Origin: Vibrio spartinae | GTDB taxonomy: Bacteria; Pseudomonadota; Gammaproteobacteria; Enterobacterales; Vibrionaceae | DNA: 64,000 bases | Reading direction: 5' to 3' | NCBI RefSeq assembly: GCF_024347135.1 | Contig: NZ_AP024907.1 | Coordinates: 1,479,001 to 1,543,000, forward strand | Part shown: positions 8,350 through 19,710 of the stretch, piece by piece | Position numbering within the stretch: position 1 is the first letter of the stretch | Layout of the letters: the number at the start of each line of letters is the position of its first letter | Notes under the pieces: generated by a model | Told to the model about the DNA's origin: nothing | Database searches by the model: none | The model's input: the letters and a program-made list of their open reading frames with translations, nothing else | Position numbers and translations under genes: made by a program

Positions 8350-10617
8350 ATGGCTCTTATAAAAAACAACTGGTTGCTCAGTTCTTATTGTTTAACATTA
8401 TTATCATCACCTTATTGGCCGAAGATGCCGGGTATGATTTATTGCTGGTGGGGTGTCTTGCTGCTGTTTTTTGCTCTCCGGATTCATCAATTGTGGTGCA
8501 CAATCGGTATATGCACTGCGTTGATATTGGTATTGCTTCACGGAAATATATTTAAACGACAATCTGACATTCTATTCCAATCTAAGCACGATATTACCAT
8601 AAACGTTAAAGTTGACAGCTTTTTTACAGCAAATAGTTTTGGCTATAGTGCGCGAGCGCAAGTGTTATCGATAAATAACACACCTATTAGGTGGTGGATG
8701 CAACCAAAAGTCAAGCTATATACCGCTGGTCAATACGACCCTGGTGATGTATTGAAAATGTCGGTAACGGTCAAACCGATTACAGGTTTACTCAATGAAG
8801 CAGGATTTGACAGTGAGCGCTATTTTTTCAGTCAAGGCATGGTTGCCAAAGTATTCGCCCGTTCTGATATTGAGGTGAAAAAGTCGGGAGACGCTTGGCG
8901 TTATCGGCTATTTCAGCAAGTGGCTCAGCAGCTCCGAGACGACTCGTTGAAAGGGATTATTCTGGCGCTTTCTTTTGCAAATCGTAATGATTTAAGCGAA
9001 CAACAGTGGCGGGTCCTGAAAGAGAGTGGTTTAGCACATCTGATTGCTATCTCTGGTTTGCACATCGGTATTGCTTATTCATTTGGTTTTTTTCTTGGGA
9101 TCCCCGTTTCTCGTTTAGGCCGACGCTGGTTATGGACTCCGGTTATCTTCGGTGGTTGTTCCGCTTTGGCTTATGCATGGTTAGCTGGTTTTTCACTGCC
9201 AACCCAACGGGCGATGCTGATGTTACTTATCCATATTGTATTCAGACTGAGTCATATTCGAATCAGTCTCAGAGAGCGATTCTTACTCACGTTAAGCGGC
9301 ATGTTGACCATTCATCCGTTTGCCGGGGTTTCCGCCAGTTTCTGGATGTCGTTTGCGGCGGTTTTCTTTGTCCTGTATCTGGTGAATCAGGAAAGGGACG
9401 TCCTACATCGTGATCGGATTGGAAAACTGATACGACAGATGAAAGGGCATCTTGTATTAATGATCGGTATGTTGCCTGTCAGTGCATACTTTTTGGGTGG
9501 GGTGAGCCTGATTGCTCCCTTGTATAACTTGGTCTTTATTCCTTGGTTCAGTGTACTGGTGGTGCCTTTACTTTTTATCGGTTTGTGGGTCACGAGTTTT
9601 GGTGGCTCGGCCATACTGATATGGCAGGCGATTCATGGTTTACTTGAACCGGTTATGTGGGCAGCAAGTTTCGCTGGGCCGGCCTGGTTGTTTACACCTT
9701 CTCATCTTATCTATCGCTTGACTATTGCCACAGCGGTGGTGTTGTTTTGGCCTATCTTATCATCCCGTAGTCTCGGCTTTTTTCTGGTCATGATGTGTGG
9801 ATTCTCCGTTGGGCGTGATACAACCACCGATTGGCAGATTGACATGCTGGATGTCGGCCATGGTCTATCCATCTTAATCGGGAGAAATGGACATTATATT
9901 CTCTATGATACGGGGAAAAGCTGGCCGGGTGGGAGTATCGTTGAGTCGGTGGTGACGCCTGTTTTAAGGCAGCGCGGGGTTCGTTATCTGGATGGTTTGA
10001 TTCTCAGTCATTTGGATAATGATCATGCAGGTGGTCGTTTTGAACTTGAAAAAATCTGGCATCCTCAATGGAAACGAGCCAGTGAGTTTCTGCCGGGATA
10101 TCAGCCTTGTGCTCAAGGGCATTCATGGCAGTGGCAAGCATTGACGTTTGATGTTTTATGGCCGCCGAAACGCGTTGTAAAAGCGGATAACGATGCTTCA
10201 TGTACGATTCGGATTTCTGATGATGCAGGACATTCTGTGTTGTTGACCGGTGATATTGAAAAGGGCAGTGAATGGCAGATGTTACAGCAGGACCTGCCAC
10301 TTGGCAGTGATGTGGTGATTGTGCCTCATCATGGCAGCTATACATCCTCTTCCTCTCTATGGGTGAAACGGGTCGGTGCCGAGTTAGCCATTGCTTCTTT
10401 GGCTGGGGTGAATCACTGGCATTTGCCCAATACGGGTGTTGTCAAACGCTATCAGCAAAATGGGACGCAATGGTTGGATACGGCCACGTCCGGTCAGGTT
10501 CGGATCATCATTTCCGGTAAAAAACGCGAGGTCAATACAATGCGCAGTAACGCCTTCTCGCCATGGTATAGGCAGACGCTGCGTAAACAGGTAGAATGGC
10601 GCGGTTATTCTCGATGA
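8350..10617 (+). CDS. comEC: ComEC/Rec2 DNA-uptake channel
   Basis: ComEC is the inner-membrane channel that moves single-stranded DNA into the cytoplasm during natural transformation. The 755-residue protein starts with closely spaced helices and an OB-like soluble segment. The competence domain follows (about 195-460; note '[17 protein letters not shown]' and '[15 protein letters not shown]'), then a C-terminal metallo-beta-lactamase-like domain with '[13 protein letters not shown]', '[11 protein letters not shown]', '[10 protein letters not shown]' and '[11 protein letters not shown]'. The metal-ligand motif HxDxDH is intact, suggesting a working nuclease-type domain. The ATG at 8350 is nine bases from the divergent DUF2062 gene. 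It is followed 17 bp later by msbA, a linkage also seen in E. coli (ycaI-msbA). Confidence 0.95.
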   Translation: MALIKNNWLLSSYCLTLLSSPYWPKMPGMIYCWWGVLLLFFALRIHQLWCTIGICTALILVLLHGNIFKRQSDILFQSKHDITINVKVDSFFTANSFGYSARAQVLSINNTPIRWWMQPKVKLYTAGQYDPGDVLKMSVTVKPITGLLNEAGFDSERYFFSQGMVAKVFARSDIEVKKSGDAWRYRLFQQVAQQLRDDSLKGIILALSFANRNDLSEQQWRVLKESGLAHLIAISGLHIGIAYSFGFFLGIPVSRLGRRWLWTPVIFGGCSALAYAWLAGFSLPTQRAMLMLLIHIVFRLSHIRISLRERFLLTLSGMLTIHPFAGVSASFWMSFAAVFFVLYLVNQERDVLHRDRIGKLIRQMKGHLVLMIGMLPVSAYFLGGVSLIAPLYNLVFIPWFSVLVVPLLFIGLWVTSFGGSAILIWQAIHGLLEPVMWAASFAGPAWLFTPSHLIYRLTIATAVVLFWPILSSRSLGFFLVMMCGFSVGRDTTTDWQIDMLDVGHGLSILIGRNGHYILYDTGKSWPGGSIVESVVTPVLRQRGVRYLDGLILSHLDNDHAGGRFELEKIWHPQWKRASEFLPGYQPCAQGHSWQWQALTFDVLWPPKRVVKADNDASCTIRISDDAGHSVLLTGDIEKGSEWQMLQQDLPLGSDVVIVPHHGSYTSSSSLWVKRVGAELAIASLAGVNHWHLPNTGVVKRYQQNGTQWLDTATSGQVRIIISGKKREVNTMRSNAFSPWYRQTLRKQVEWRGYSR

Positions 10618-10634
10618 AAAGTACCATAGTATCT

Positions 10635-12383
10635 ATGTCAAATATAAATGATGAAACGACTTGGCAAACGTTTAAGCGTCTTTGGGTTTATATCCGCTTA
10701 TACAAGTCAGGTTTGTTTGTTGCCGTTATTGCTCTGATTATTAATGCTGCGTCGGATACCTATATGGTTTCCCTGCTCAAACCACTGTTGGATGAAGGTT
10801 TTGGTTCCACAGAATCTCATTTTCTGAAAATACTGCCCTTCATTATTTTAGTGATGATGTTGATTCGTGGATTCAGTGGCTTTGTATCATCTTATTGCCT
10901 GAGTTGGGTCTCCGGGAATGTCGTGATGATGATGCGACGTAAAATATTTAACCATTTCATGCATATGCCGGTGAGTTTCTTTGATCAGGAATCAACCGGT
11001 GGATTATTGTCAAGAATTACCTATGACACGGAACAGGTTGCCGGTGCGACGAGTCGGGCATTGGTCAGTATTGTCCGCGAGGGGGCCAGTATCGTGGGTC
11101 TGCTGGCATTGATGTTCTGGAATAGCTGGGAGTTATCTCTGGTTTTGATCGTGGTCGCGCCCGTTGTCGCTGTCGCTATCCGGATCGTGTCGAAACGGTT
11201 TCGGACAATATCAAGAAATATGCAGGATGCGATGGGGCAGGTAGCCTCGTCTGCCGAGCAGATGCTCAAAGGTCATAAAGTGGTGCTCAGCTATGGCGGT
11301 CATGATGTTGAATGCAAGCGTTTCGATGATGTGAGCAACCGGATGCGTCAACAGACGATGAAACTGGTCGCAGCTCAGGCAATCGCGAATCCTGTAATAC
11401 AGATGATTGCTTCTGTGGCATTGGTGACGGTGTTGTTTTTAGCCAGTGTCGACTCGATTCGTTCCGAACTGACTCCCGGCACATTTACTGTGATTTTTTC
11501 TGCAATGTTTGGTTTGATGCGTCCATTAAAAGCGTTGACGAATGTCACGTCAGATTTTCAACGTGGGATGGCTGCCAGTCAGACATTATTCTCATTGATC
11601 GATCTGGAAACAGAAAAAGATACCGGTCGTTACGAAGCTGATGCTGTAACTGGATTGGTTCAAGTCAATGACGTGACGTTTACCTATCAGGGTAAAGAAA
11701 AGCCGACGCTTTCACATATTTCTTTTGCCATCAAACCGGGCAATACCGTTGCTTTGGTTGGTCGCTCTGGGTCGGGGAAAAGTACCATTGCCAGTTTATT
11801 TACCCGTTTTTATGATGTTGGTGATGGCGTGATTCAGTTAGACGGGCAAGATATCCGGGATTATAAATTGACCAATCTCAGAAAACATTTTGCGTTGGTT
11901 TCGCAAAATGTGCACCTGTTTAACGATACGATCGCCAATAATATCGCCTATGCTGCTGAAGGTATTTATACCCGGGAACAGATTGAACACGCAGCCCGGC
12001 AGGCGCATGCGATGGAATTCATTCAAAATATGCCCGCAGGTCTCGACACTTTGATCGGGGAGAATGGTGCCAGCCTGTCTGGCGGACAACGGCAGCGGAT
12101 CGCAATCGCCCGGGCGTTGCTCAGAGATGCACCGGTTCTGATTCTGGATGAAGCGACATCTGCACTGGATACTGAATCAGAGCGGGCGATTCAGGAAGCG
12201 TTAGCGGAATTGCAGAAGAATAAGACGGTTCTGGTGATTGCACACCGGTTATCGACGATTGAAGAAGCCGATGAAATTTTGGTGATCGATGAAGGTGAAA
12301 TTATCGAAAGAGGTCACCATATGGCGCTACTTGAAAAACATGGCGCCTATGCTCAACTTCATCGTACACAGTTTGGTAGCTAA
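10635..12383 (+). CDS. msbA: Lipid A export ABC transporter MsbA
   Basis: MsbA flips core-lipid A across the inner membrane. An ATG at 10635 gives 582 residues, exactly the E. coli length, beginning [17 protein letters not shown]. In-frame upstream starts would overlap comEC and add residues not found in homologues. The N-terminal half has six helices with '[23 protein letters not shown]' and '[21 protein letters not shown]'. The C-terminal ATPase has Walker [10 protein letters not shown], signature LSGGQRQ, Walker [12 protein letters not shown] and the H-loop in IAHRLST. lpxK starts four bases after the stop, so transport and lipid A 4'-phosphorylation are co-expressed. Confidence 0.97.
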   Translation: MSNINDETTWQTFKRLWVYIRLYKSGLFVAVIALIINAASDTYMVSLLKPLLDEGFGSTESHFLKILPFIILVMMLIRGFSGFVSSYCLSWVSGNVVMMMRRKIFNHFMHMPVSFFDQESTGGLLSRITYDTEQVAGATSRALVSIVREGASIVGLLALMFWNSWELSLVLIVVAPVVAVAIRIVSKRFRTISRNMQDAMGQVASSAEQMLKGHKVVLSYGGHDVECKRFDDVSNRMRQQTMKLVAAQAIANPVIQMIASVALVTVLFLASVDSIRSELTPGTFTVIFSAMFGLMRPLKALTNVTSDFQRGMAASQTLFSLIDLETEKDTGRYEADAVTGLVQVNDVTFTYQGKEKPTLSHISFAIKPGNTVALVGRSGSGKSTIASLFTRFYDVGDGVIQLDGQDIRDYKLTNLRKHFALVSQNVHLFNDTIANNIAYAAEGIYTREQIEHAARQAHAMEFIQNMPAGLDTLIGENGASLSGGQRQRIAIARALLRDAPVLILDEATSALDTESERAIQEALAELQKNKTVLVIAHRLSTIEEADEILVIDEGEIIERGHHMALLEKHGAYAQLHRTQFGS

Positions 12384-12386
12384 ATC

Positions 12387-13394
12387 GTGATTGAGGACAT
12401 CTGGTTTAAACATCATATTGTCGGTCGGTTATTCGCACCGATTTTATGGCCGCTGAGTTTGCTGTATCGCAGGATCAGTGAAGCGCGCAGAAAAGCCTAT
12501 CAACAAGGACGCAAGCCAATCTATCGTGCTCCTGTTCCGGTCATTGTTGTCGGTAATATTACCGCTGGAGGAAATGGTAAAACGCCAGTGGTTGTTTGGC
12601 TGGTGGAAGCATTACAACAGATGGGAATGACCCCGGGTGTCATTTCCCGGGGCTATGGCGGCAAAGCGCCACAATATCCATTACTGCTTACCCAAGAGAC
12701 GCCCGTTCACCACTGTGGTGATGAACCGAAACTGATATATCAGCGAACAGGTGCACCTGTTGCCGTGGCGCCACACCGCGCAGATGCCGTGAAAGCATTG
12801 TTGACGCAAGGTGTAAATGTGGTGGTTGCCGATGATGGCTTACAGCATTATGCGCTGGCGCGGGATATTGAAATTGTGGTTGTTGATGGTCAACGACGAT
12901 TTGGTAACCAGCGGTTTATTCCTTACGGCCCGTTGCGCGAGTCGCTACACCGACTGACATCGGTTGATTTCGTTATTAACAATGGCGGCACACCGGAATC
13001 GAATGAGATTCCAATGACGCTGACACCTCAGCAAGCTGTTCATCTTTGTTCCGGTACCCGTTGTGATGTTGCCCAATTAGGAAAATTAACCGCCATTGCA
13101 GGGATTGGTCATCCGTCCCGTTTTTTTCAGACATTACTGCATTTAGGCGCGTCTCTGGTTACGACCCGAGAATTTGCCGATCATTATCAATATCAGGCCC
13201 ATGATATTGAAGGGATTGCAGAAGAAGCCGAACATGTCATCATGACGGAAAAAGATGCTGTGAAATGTCTTCCTTTTGCGCAAGATAACTGGTGGTATTT
13301 ACCCGTATCTGCGACGTTCCAACCAGTGGATGCGCAAAACATATTACGATCAATTGAAGAGGTTATTAAACATTATGGATCACCGTCTGTTTGA
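12387..13394 (+). CDS. lpxK: Tetraacyldisaccharide 4'-kinase LpxK
   Basis: LpxK phosphorylates the 4' position of the lipid A precursor at the inner membrane. The 335-residue product begins with GTG at 12387, directly after the msbA stop. It shows an N-terminal membrane-associated helix ('[16 protein letters not shown]'), a P-loop variant [12 protein letters not shown] (about 56-67), '[11 protein letters not shown]' and '[31 protein letters not shown]', the last containing the catalytic DDGLQH. The 3' end overlaps ycaR by 20 bp. Confidence 0.96.
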   Translation: MIEDIWFKHHIVGRLFAPILWPLSLLYRRISEARRKAYQQGRKPIYRAPVPVIVVGNITAGGNGKTPVVVWLVEALQQMGMTPGVISRGYGGKAPQYPLLLTQETPVHHCGDEPKLIYQRTGAPVAVAPHRADAVKALLTQGVNVVVADDGLQHYALARDIEIVVVDGQRRFGNQRFIPYGPLRESLHRLTSVDFVINNGGTPESNEIPMTLTPQQAVHLCSGTRCDVAQLGKLTAIAGIGHPSRFFQTLLHLGASLVTTREFADHYQYQAHDIEGIAEEAEHVIMTEKDAVKCLPFAQDNWWYLPVSATFQPVDAQNILRSIEEVIKHYGSPSV

Positions 13395-13554
13395 AATTGT
13401 TGCCTGTCCGGTATGTAAAGGAAAATTGACCTATGATAAAGAGCAACAAGAGTTGATTTGTAAATTTGATCGGCTTGCATATCCCATTAAAGAGGGTATC
13501 CCTGTGTTGCTGGAGCCAGAAGCTCGAACTATGTCAATGGAAGAGGGGCGCTGA
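13375..13554 (+). CDS. ycaR: Trm112-like UPF0434 protein YcaR
   Basis: The 59-residue protein [18 protein letters not shown] is nearly identical in layout to E. coli YcaR (60 residues), with CPVC and a third cysteine in 'ELICKFD'. The family resembles the zinc-binding Trm112 scaffold of methyltransferases, but its bacterial role is not established. The ATG at 13375 lies inside lpxK (20-bp overlap). The stop shares one base with the kdsB ATG (TGATG), indicating coupled translation in an LPS operon. Confidence 0.93.
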   Translation: MDHRLFEIVACPVCKGKLTYDKEQQELICKFDRLAYPIKEGIPVLLEPEARTMSMEEGR

Positions 13555-14315
13555 TGACGACTGCCTATACTGTCGTGATTCCTGCACGTTACCAGTCTTC
13601 CCGGTTACCGGGAAAGCCACTGGCTGATATTGGCGGGAAGAGCATGATTCAGCGTGTTTATGAACAGGCGATTCAGTCTGGCGCTGAACGTGTTGTGGTC
13701 GCAACGGATGATGAAAGAATCGAACAAGCGGTGAAATCCTTCGGTGGACAAGTCTGTATGACGGGGGCTGAACATGAATCCGGTACGGAGCGGCTGGCGG
13801 AAGTTGTCCGAAAATTGTCGATTCCGGATGATCATATTGTGGTCAATGTTCAAGGGGATGAGCCGTTGATTCCGCCTGCAATTATTACGCAGGTGGCCGA
13901 GAATCTGGCAAGTCACAACGTTCCGATGGCAACACTCGCGGTTGAAATAACTGACCGAGAAGACGTGTTCAATCCTAATGTCGTCAAAGTTGTCACGGAT
14001 CACCAAGGGTATGCACTCTATTTTAGCCGTGCAACCATTCCCTGGGATCGCGACCGATATGGTCAACAGCAGCCTGAAATTCATACACCATTATTACGGC
14101 ATATCGGTCTCTATGCTTATCGTGCCGGATTTATTCAGACTTACATCCAGTGGGAGCCCAGCCAGCTGGAGAAAATTGAAAGTTTGGAACAACTACGCGT
14201 CCTTTGGTACGGTGAAAAGATTCACGTTGATGTTGCTTTAGAAACACCACCGATTGGGGTGGATACCGAGGCTGATTTGGCACACCTTCGCACCATCATC
14301 GCCCAAAATCACTAA
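13554..14315 (+). CDS. kdsB: CMP-KDO synthetase KdsB
   Basis: KdsB activates 3-deoxy-D-manno-octulosonate as CMP-KDO for the LPS inner core. The 253-residue protein has the nucleotidyltransferase signature '[16 protein letters not shown]' at residues 7-22, then '[10 protein letters not shown]', '[11 protein letters not shown]' (metal-binding Asp) and '[11 protein letters not shown]'. Its start is set by the TGATG junction with ycaR. It is the last gene of the comEC-msbA-lpxK-ycaR-kdsB run and is followed by a strong hairpin terminator. Confidence 0.97.
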   Translation: MTTAYTVVIPARYQSSRLPGKPLADIGGKSMIQRVYEQAIQSGAERVVVATDDERIEQAVKSFGGQVCMTGAEHESGTERLAEVVRKLSIPDDHIVVNVQGDEPLIPPAIITQVAENLASHNVPMATLAVEITDREDVFNPNVVKVVTDHQGYALYFSRATIPWDRDRYGQQQPEIHTPLLRHIGLYAYRAGFIQTYIQWEPSQLEKIESLEQLRVLWYGEKIHVDVALETPPIGVDTEADLAHLRTIIAQNH

Positions 14316-14332
14316 CCTCACGAACAGAAAAG

Positions 14333-14360
14333 AAACGGATGGGGAAATCCCATCCGTTTT
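14333..14360 (+). terminator. Terminator between kdsB and the convergent spoVR gene
   Basis: The arms AAACGGATGGG (14333-14343) and CCCATCCGTTT (14349-14359) pair perfectly over a five-base loop and run into TTTT. On the opposite strand the stem is followed by CTTTTCTG, so it may also serve the convergent ycgB gene. Confidence 0.8.
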
Positions 14361-14412
14361 GTACGGTGACCGCATGTTGTGCTCGCGGTTACGCTTTGTG
14401 GATTCAACTTTG

Positions 14413-15963
14413 TTACGGTGTTGAGAGCGGCGTCGTCTCCTTGCTGGGACAAACGGCCAACCGTTCTCGTCTGCCGGTATCTTTGACTTCTTCCAGAATG
14501 ACCTCAAATCCCCATAAACGATGTAAATGTTTTAAAACTTCTTCATAGCTCGGATCGAGTGGAATACGGTCATGAGGAACGTACTGGAGCGAGAGGGAAC
14601 GATCTCCCCGGATGTCAACATTGTAAACCTGAATGTTGGGTTCAATATTGCTCAGGTTGTACTGTGCTGCGAGCTTTTCTCTGACTTTCTGATAGCCCTG
14701 TTCATTATGAATTGAATTGACTTCAATAAAATTCTTGCGGTCATCATCTGTAATGGCAAATAGTTTGAAATCTCGAATGAGTTTAGGTGAGAGGTACTGA
14801 CTGATAAAACTCTCATCTTTGAAATTTTTCATGGCAAAATGAACTGCATCCAGCCAATCGGTTCCGGCCAAATTCGGGAACCATTCTTTATCTTCCTCCG
14901 TTGGCTCTTGACAGATACGCTGAATATCTTTGAACATAGCAAACCCTAGTGCGTATGGGTTGATTCCACTATAGTTGGGGCTATTGTACGATGGCTGAGC
15001 AACCACACTGGTGTGACTGTGAAGAAATTCGAGAATGAATTTTTCGGAGACCAAACCTTCATCATAGAGGTGGTTTAAAATCGTATAGTGCCAGAACGTG
15101 GCCCATCCTTCATTCATGACCTGAGTCTGTTTCTGAGGATAAAAATATTGGCTGATTTTTCTGACAATTCGGACTATCTCGCGTTGCCACGATTCGAGTA
15201 AAGGTGCATGTTTTTCAATGAAATAGAGTATGTTTTCCTGTGGCTCACTTGGAAAGCGAATTCGCTCATTCTCAGATTTTGGTTCGGTTTTCGGGAGTGT
15301 TTTCCAGAGTTCATTCACCTGAGACTGTAAATACATCTCACGTTGTTCCTGACGAATTTTTTCCTCAGTAATCGATATTTTTTCCGGTCTTTTGTACCGA
15401 TCCACACCGAAATTCATCAGGGCATGACACGAATCTAAAGTATCCTCGACTTCGGTGACGCCATACTTTTCTTCACACTCGCGGATGTAGTTTTTGGCGA
15501 ATAGTAAGTAGTCGATGATCGAACTGGCATCTGTCCAAGCTTGAAATAGATAGTTCCCTTTAAAGAATGAATTATGCCCATAGCAGGCATGAGCCATCAC
15601 CAGTGCTTGCATCGTGACGGTGTTTTCTTCCATCAGATAAGCAATGCAAGGGTCAGAATTGATGACAATCTCATAGGCTAATCCCATTTGGCCATGTTTA
15701 TAACCTTGTTCTGTCTGAATGAATTTCTTCCCGAAAGACCAGTGGCTGTAATTGATCGGCATACCAATACTTGAGTAAGCATCCATCATTTGTTCAGACG
15801 TGATGACCTCTATCTGATTGGGATAGGTATCAAGACGATAATGCTCTGCAACCCGCTTGATTTCGATGTGATAGCGTTCGAGTAAATCAAAGGTCCAGTC
15901 CGGTCCGTCCGGGAGCCGTTTACTTTGGTGCTTGTCAGGTGTCGACTTTGTTTTGGTTACCAT
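14413..15963 (-). CDS. ycgB: SpoVR family protein YcgB
   Basis: A 516-residue SpoVR/YcgB protein (E. coli YcgB 510). Recognisable blocks are 'PDWTFDLLERYHIEIKRVAEHYRLDTYPNQIEVITSEQMMDAYSSIGMP' in three adjoining pieces, 'HACYGHNSFFKGNYLF', 'MNEGWATFWHYTILNHLYDEG' and 'SYNSPNYSGINPYALGFAMF'. In Bacillus the namesake affects spore cortex formation; in enterobacteria it is a stationary-phase (RpoS) gene of unknown biochemistry. The HACYGHN and NEGWATFWH segments look like metal-binding or hydrolase-like motifs, which is inference. It lies 13 bp after yeaH, in the three-gene set yeaG-yeaH-ycgB that often travels together. Confidence 0.94.
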   Translation of the reverse strand: MVTKTKSTPDKHQSKRLPDGPDWTFDLLERYHIEIKRVAEHYRLDTYPNQIEVITSEQMMDAYSSIGMPINYSHWSFGKKFIQTEQGYKHGQMGLAYEIVINSDPCIAYLMEENTVTMQALVMAHACYGHNSFFKGNYLFQAWTDASSIIDYLLFAKNYIRECEEKYGVTEVEDTLDSCHALMNFGVDRYKRPEKISITEEKIRQEQREMYLQSQVNELWKTLPKTEPKSENERIRFPSEPQENILYFIEKHAPLLESWQREIVRIVRKISQYFYPQKQTQVMNEGWATFWHYTILNHLYDEGLVSEKFILEFLHSHTSVVAQPSYNSPNYSGINPYALGFAMFKDIQRICQEPTEEDKEWFPNLAGTDWLDAVHFAMKNFKDESFISQYLSPKLIRDFKLFAITDDDRKNFIEVNSIHNEQGYQKVREKLAAQYNLSNIEPNIQVYNVDIRGDRSLSLQYVPHDRIPLDPSYEEVLKHLHRLWGFEVILEEVKDTGRRERLAVCPSKETTPLSTP

Positions 15964-15976
15964 TCAAAAGTCCCTC

Positions 15977-17248
15977 CTAAGCTGTTGTTTCTTTCTGAAA
16001 CAATTCCCTGAATACGGGGAAAATATCATCCACGGACTGAATATTTTTCATGGCAAAGTTATCAAAACTTGCCTGTAACTTTTCATATTCATGCCAGAGT
16101 GTCTGATGAGAGCGGTGTGTGATTTCAATATATGCGTAATATTGACAGCAGGGTAGTAGGTTTTCAGTGAGTACTGAACGACAGCGAGGGGAGTCATCGG
16201 CCCAGTTATCACCGTCAGATGCTTGCGCTGCGTAGATATTCCACTGATTAACCGGATAACGTTCTTCCACGATTTCATGCATCAATTTGAGGGCACTGGA
16301 TACAATGGTTCCTCCGGTTTCTTGTGAGTAGAAAAACTCATGTTCATCCACTTCTTTTGCTTGCGTATGATGACGGATGAATACCACTTCAACATTTTTG
16401 TACGTCCGGGTTAAAAATAGATAGAGCAGGACATAAAAACGTTTCGCAATATCTTTAGTCGCCTGATCCATTGAGCCTGAAACATCCATCAGACAAAACA
16501 TGACGGCTTGACTGGAAGGGATAGGACGTTTCTCATAGTTTTTATAACGTAAATCGAACGTATCAATAAATGGGACTTGATCGATCTTTTTACGGATATC
16601 CAGGATTTCCTGTTGGAGGCGCTTCTCTTCCAGTGGTTGTGCCGGCTCCAGATCCTGAATTTCTGCCAGTGTTTCTTCGAGCTCGTGAAGCAGACGACGT
16701 TTTCCGGAAGTCATGGCAGTTCTTCTTGCCAGTGATTGTTGCAGTGAACGCACAATCGAAATATTGGCCGGGACACCTGCCGTTTGATAGCCGGAACGAT
16801 GCGTTTTCCATTCGACGATGCGATTGACTTGCTGTTTCTTCAGATTCGGCAAAGCCAAGTCGTCAAATAAGATATCCAGATATTCATCTTTGGATATCTG
16901 GAAAACAAAGTCATCGCTGCCTTCACCATCGGCACTGGCATCTCCCTGACCGGATCCGCTGCCGCCCCCTTGTTGTGGACGGTCTATTTTATCACCTGTG
17001 ATAAATTGATCATTTCCGGGATGCACTCGTTCTTTCAGGCCACCTTTCCCTTCGTGAAAACTTGGCTCTTTAATGTCTTTACTGGGGATTGCGATGTCTT
17101 CCCCTGATTCGGTATTGGTAATTGAGCGACGATTTACCGCATCCGCAATCGACTCTTTGATTTGTTGTTTGTGGCGGCGGAGAAAACGTTGGCGATTCAC
17201 CGCACTCTTATTTTTACCATTTAATCTTCTGTCAATAAATTGCGCCAT
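15977..17248 (-). CDS. yeaH: YeaH/YhbH family (DUF444) protein
   Basis: The 423-residue protein partners the PrkA-type kinase YeaG in enterobacteria and has a Bacillus counterpart, YhbH. A basic N-terminus ([20 protein letters not shown]) is followed by a Gly/Ser-rich low-complexity linker (about 93-112) and a von Willebrand A-like domain with the metal-site motif DVSGSM (255-260) and '[14 protein letters not shown]'. The function is unsettled; stress and nutrient-limitation responses are reported for the E. coli pair. A 216-bp gap separates it from yeaG, longer than expected for a simple operon, so a second promoter or processing site may exist. No strong terminator is visible there. Confidence 0.94.
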   Translation of the reverse strand: MAQFIDRRLNGKNKSAVNRQRFLRRHKQQIKESIADAVNRRSITNTESGEDIAIPSKDIKEPSFHEGKGGLKERVHPGNDQFITGDKIDRPQQGGGSGSGQGDASADGEGSDDFVFQISKDEYLDILFDDLALPNLKKQQVNRIVEWKTHRSGYQTAGVPANISIVRSLQQSLARRTAMTSGKRRLLHELEETLAEIQDLEPAQPLEEKRLQQEILDIRKKIDQVPFIDTFDLRYKNYEKRPIPSSQAVMFCLMDVSGSMDQATKDIAKRFYVLLYLFLTRTYKNVEVVFIRHHTQAKEVDEHEFFYSQETGGTIVSSALKLMHEIVEERYPVNQWNIYAAQASDGDNWADDSPRCRSVLTENLLPCCQYYAYIEITHRSHQTLWHEYEKLQASFDNFAMKNIQSVDDIFPVFRELFQKETTA

Positions 17249-17464
17249 GAATATCCCCTTTACTTAACATCACCGAACAACAACCCAGTCGGGTCTATGA
17301 GTTGTCGTGTGGCTCTCTCAGCACGGAGGCAGCAGCGGTTGATAACCGTATTTCTCAACGCGCTATCGTCGAATTGCACCTCTTTCAAGTTGACGTATCA
17401 TAACATTTGAAAGTGATGTTTTTTGACGTCAGCCTCCGATCACCGAGCGTATGGTGTAAGATGA

Positions 17465-19399
17465 CTATGACGATTTACGAACACGTAAATACCATTCGGA
17501 TAACAATCTGACTTGTTTCTCGGTATAGCCTTTTTCCATCATCCGCGCGACGAAATCATCATGTTTTCTCTGTTCTTCAGAGGATGTTTTCGTATTGAAA
17601 GAAATAACCGGTAAGAGCTCCTCTGTATTGGAGAACATTTTTTTCTCAATGACAGTGCGTAGTTTTTCATAACTGGTCCATACAGGATTTTTACCACTGT
17701 TATTCGCTCTGGCACGTAAAACAAAGTTAACGATTTCATTCCGGAAATCTTTTGGATTACTGATACCGGCAGTTTTTTCTATTTTTTCCAGCTCACTATT
17801 GAGAGCGGAGCGATCAAACAGTTGACCGGTTTCCGGATCGCGATATTCCTGATCCTGAATCCAAAAGTCAGCATAAGTGACATAACGGTCAAAAATGTTT
17901 TGGCCATATTCAGAATAAGACTCCAGATAAGCGGTCTGGATCTCTTTGCCGATGAACTCAACGTATCTTGGTACCAGATAACCTTTGAGATACTCGAGAT
18001 ACCGTTCGGCAGTATCTTGAGGGAACTGCTCCCGCTCTATCTGCTGTTCGATGACATAAAACAGATGCACTGGGTTGGCCGCAACTTCTGTCTGATCAAA
18101 GTTGAACACCCGGGAAAGTATCTTGAAGGCAAAACGAGTGGATAATCCGTTCATCCCTTCATCAACCCCGGCATAGTCTCGATACTCCTGATAGCTCTTC
18201 GCTTTGGGGTCGGTATCTTTGAGTGTCTCGCCATCGTATACCCGCATTTTGGAGAAAATGGACGAGTTTTCCGGTACTTTGAGGCGAGATAAAACACTAA
18301 ATTGTGCCAGTGTTTCTAAGGTGCTCGGTGAGCATGGCGCAAGAGAAAGTTCGCTGTGATCCAATAGTTTTTGATAGATTTTGACTTCTTCCGATACGCG
18401 TAAGCAGTAAGGCACTTTGACGATATAAACCCGGTCAAGGAATGCTTCGTTGTTTTTATTGTTCCGGAATGCTTGCCATTCTGACTCATTCGAGTGAGCG
18501 AGGATCATGCCTTCAAATGGCAAGGCGGATAAACCTTCCGTGCCGTTATAGTTGCCTTCCTGAGTCGCTGTCAGCAGGGGATGCAGCACTTTAATTGGTG
18601 CTTTAAACATCTCGACAAATTCCATCAAGCCCTGATTGGAGCGGCAAAGTGCGCCAGAATAGCTATACGCATCCGGATCATCTTGAGAGAAATGTTCCAG
18701 TTTACGAATATCAACCTTACCAACTAATGAAGAAATGTCTTGGTTGTTTTCATCTCCCGGTTCGGTTTTTGCAATAGCAACTTGATCCAGTATTGATGGG
18801 CGTAATTTGACGACTTTGAATTTAGTGATATCTCCTCCAAATTCATGCAGTCGTTTGGCTGCCCATGGGGACATAATGCTCCGGAGATAGCGTTGATCAA
18901 TACCGTATTCGGTTTTGAGTAGTTCACCGTCTTCACTGATATCGAACAGGCTGAATGGATGATCATTCACCGGACTACGTTGCCCGTTTGCACTGAGTAC
19001 ATAGATGGGCATCTGTTGCATTAATGATTTTAGTTTTTCTGCAAGTGATGATTTACCCCCCCCGACAGGGCCGAGTAAATAGAGAATTTGTTTCCGTTCT
19101 TCAAGCCCTTGAGCAGCATGTTTCAGATAAGAAACGATCTGCTCAATAGATTCTTCCATCCCGTAAAAGTCTTTAAAGGTATCATAACGAGAAATCACCC
19201 GATTCGAGAAAATACGGCTCAAACGGGGATCTTTTGATGTATCGATAACTTTAGGCTCACCAATGGCTAATAGTAGACGCTCGGCAGCGTTGGCATAGGC
19301 ACTTTTATCTTCTTTACATAATTGTAAGAAGTCTTGTAGTGATATCTCTTCTTCCTTCGCTGCTTCATAACGCGCTTGAAAATGGTCGAATATACTCAT
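17465..19399 (-). CDS. yeaG: PrkA-type serine protein kinase YeaG
   Basis: A 644-residue PrkA family protein (E. coli YeaG 644). It has an AAA-like module with Walker A GPVGGGKSS at 110-118, preceded by 'FYGMEESIEQIVSYLKHAAQGLEERKQILYL', and a C-terminal PrkA domain containing 'YADFWIQDQEYRDPETGQLFDR'. The family autophosphorylates in E. coli and acts in sustained nitrogen starvation and stationary phase. It is the first gene of the leftward yeaG-yeaH-ycgB set. Confidence 0.96.
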   Translation of the reverse strand: MSIFDHFQARYEAAKEEEISLQDFLQLCKEDKSAYANAAERLLLAIGEPKVIDTSKDPRLSRIFSNRVISRYDTFKDFYGMEESIEQIVSYLKHAAQGLEERKQILYLLGPVGGGKSSLAEKLKSLMQQMPIYVLSANGQRSPVNDHPFSLFDISEDGELLKTEYGIDQRYLRSIMSPWAAKRLHEFGGDITKFKVVKLRPSILDQVAIAKTEPGDENNQDISSLVGKVDIRKLEHFSQDDPDAYSYSGALCRSNQGLMEFVEMFKAPIKVLHPLLTATQEGNYNGTEGLSALPFEGMILAHSNESEWQAFRNNKNNEAFLDRVYIVKVPYCLRVSEEVKIYQKLLDHSELSLAPCSPSTLETLAQFSVLSRLKVPENSSIFSKMRVYDGETLKDTDPKAKSYQEYRDYAGVDEGMNGLSTRFAFKILSRVFNFDQTEVAANPVHLFYVIEQQIEREQFPQDTAERYLEYLKGYLVPRYVEFIGKEIQTAYLESYSEYGQNIFDRYVTYADFWIQDQEYRDPETGQLFDRSALNSELEKIEKTAGISNPKDFRNEIVNFVLRARANNSGKNPVWTSYEKLRTVIEKKMFSNTEELLPVISFNTKTSSEEQRKHDDFVARMMEKGYTEKQVRLLSEWYLRVRKSS

Positions 19400-19710
19400 A
19401 GCTCATTCCCTCTAAAATGTCTTGACGACATGTCAACGCTTCAACACAAATCGCACACTCCTTAAGACTAGTCGCTAATTAGCAATTCTGCTTAAAAAAT
19501 ATGCGTTTAATCAAAAAAATTGGCCTGCGTCATACTGGGTGTTTAAATGATTTGTTAAATGAATGTTTTATCAATTTAACAAAAAATTGCGCACGGTGGA
19601 GGGCATCGAATGGCCTCGATAGAAAGGAGATGGTTTTCGTTTGAGTGATGAATTCGATTGATCGAGTTTTCGGGCGATCCCTAGGTTATCGCCCGGATTT
19701 GCATGATGAG
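19400..19710. other. Intergenic region upstream of yeaG
   Basis: This 311-bp gap separates yeaG from yfbU, both leftward, and must hold the yeaG promoter. I looked for a sigma-54 pattern (GG and GC ten bases apart), because E. coli yeaG uses one, and found no convincing match. The segment 19490-19590 is rich in A/T tracts. No reading frame looks like a gene. Confidence 0.6.
19671..19695 (-). terminator. Hairpin after yfbU
   Basis: The arms CGGGCGAT (19671-19678) and ATCGCCCG (19688-19695) pair perfectly 16 bp beyond the yfbU stop. On the yfbU strand the stem is followed by AAAAC rather than a T-run, so it is only a possible terminator or 3' stabilising hairpin. Confidence 0.4.

Noticed and set aside
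13605..14084. 159-codon leftward frame opposite kdsB
   Set aside because: Antisense shadow of a clearly coding conserved gene, with no start signal.
19400..19710. Sigma-54 promoter before yeaG
   Set aside because: A TTGCT element exists on the minus strand near 19480, but the required GG ten bases upstream is missing.
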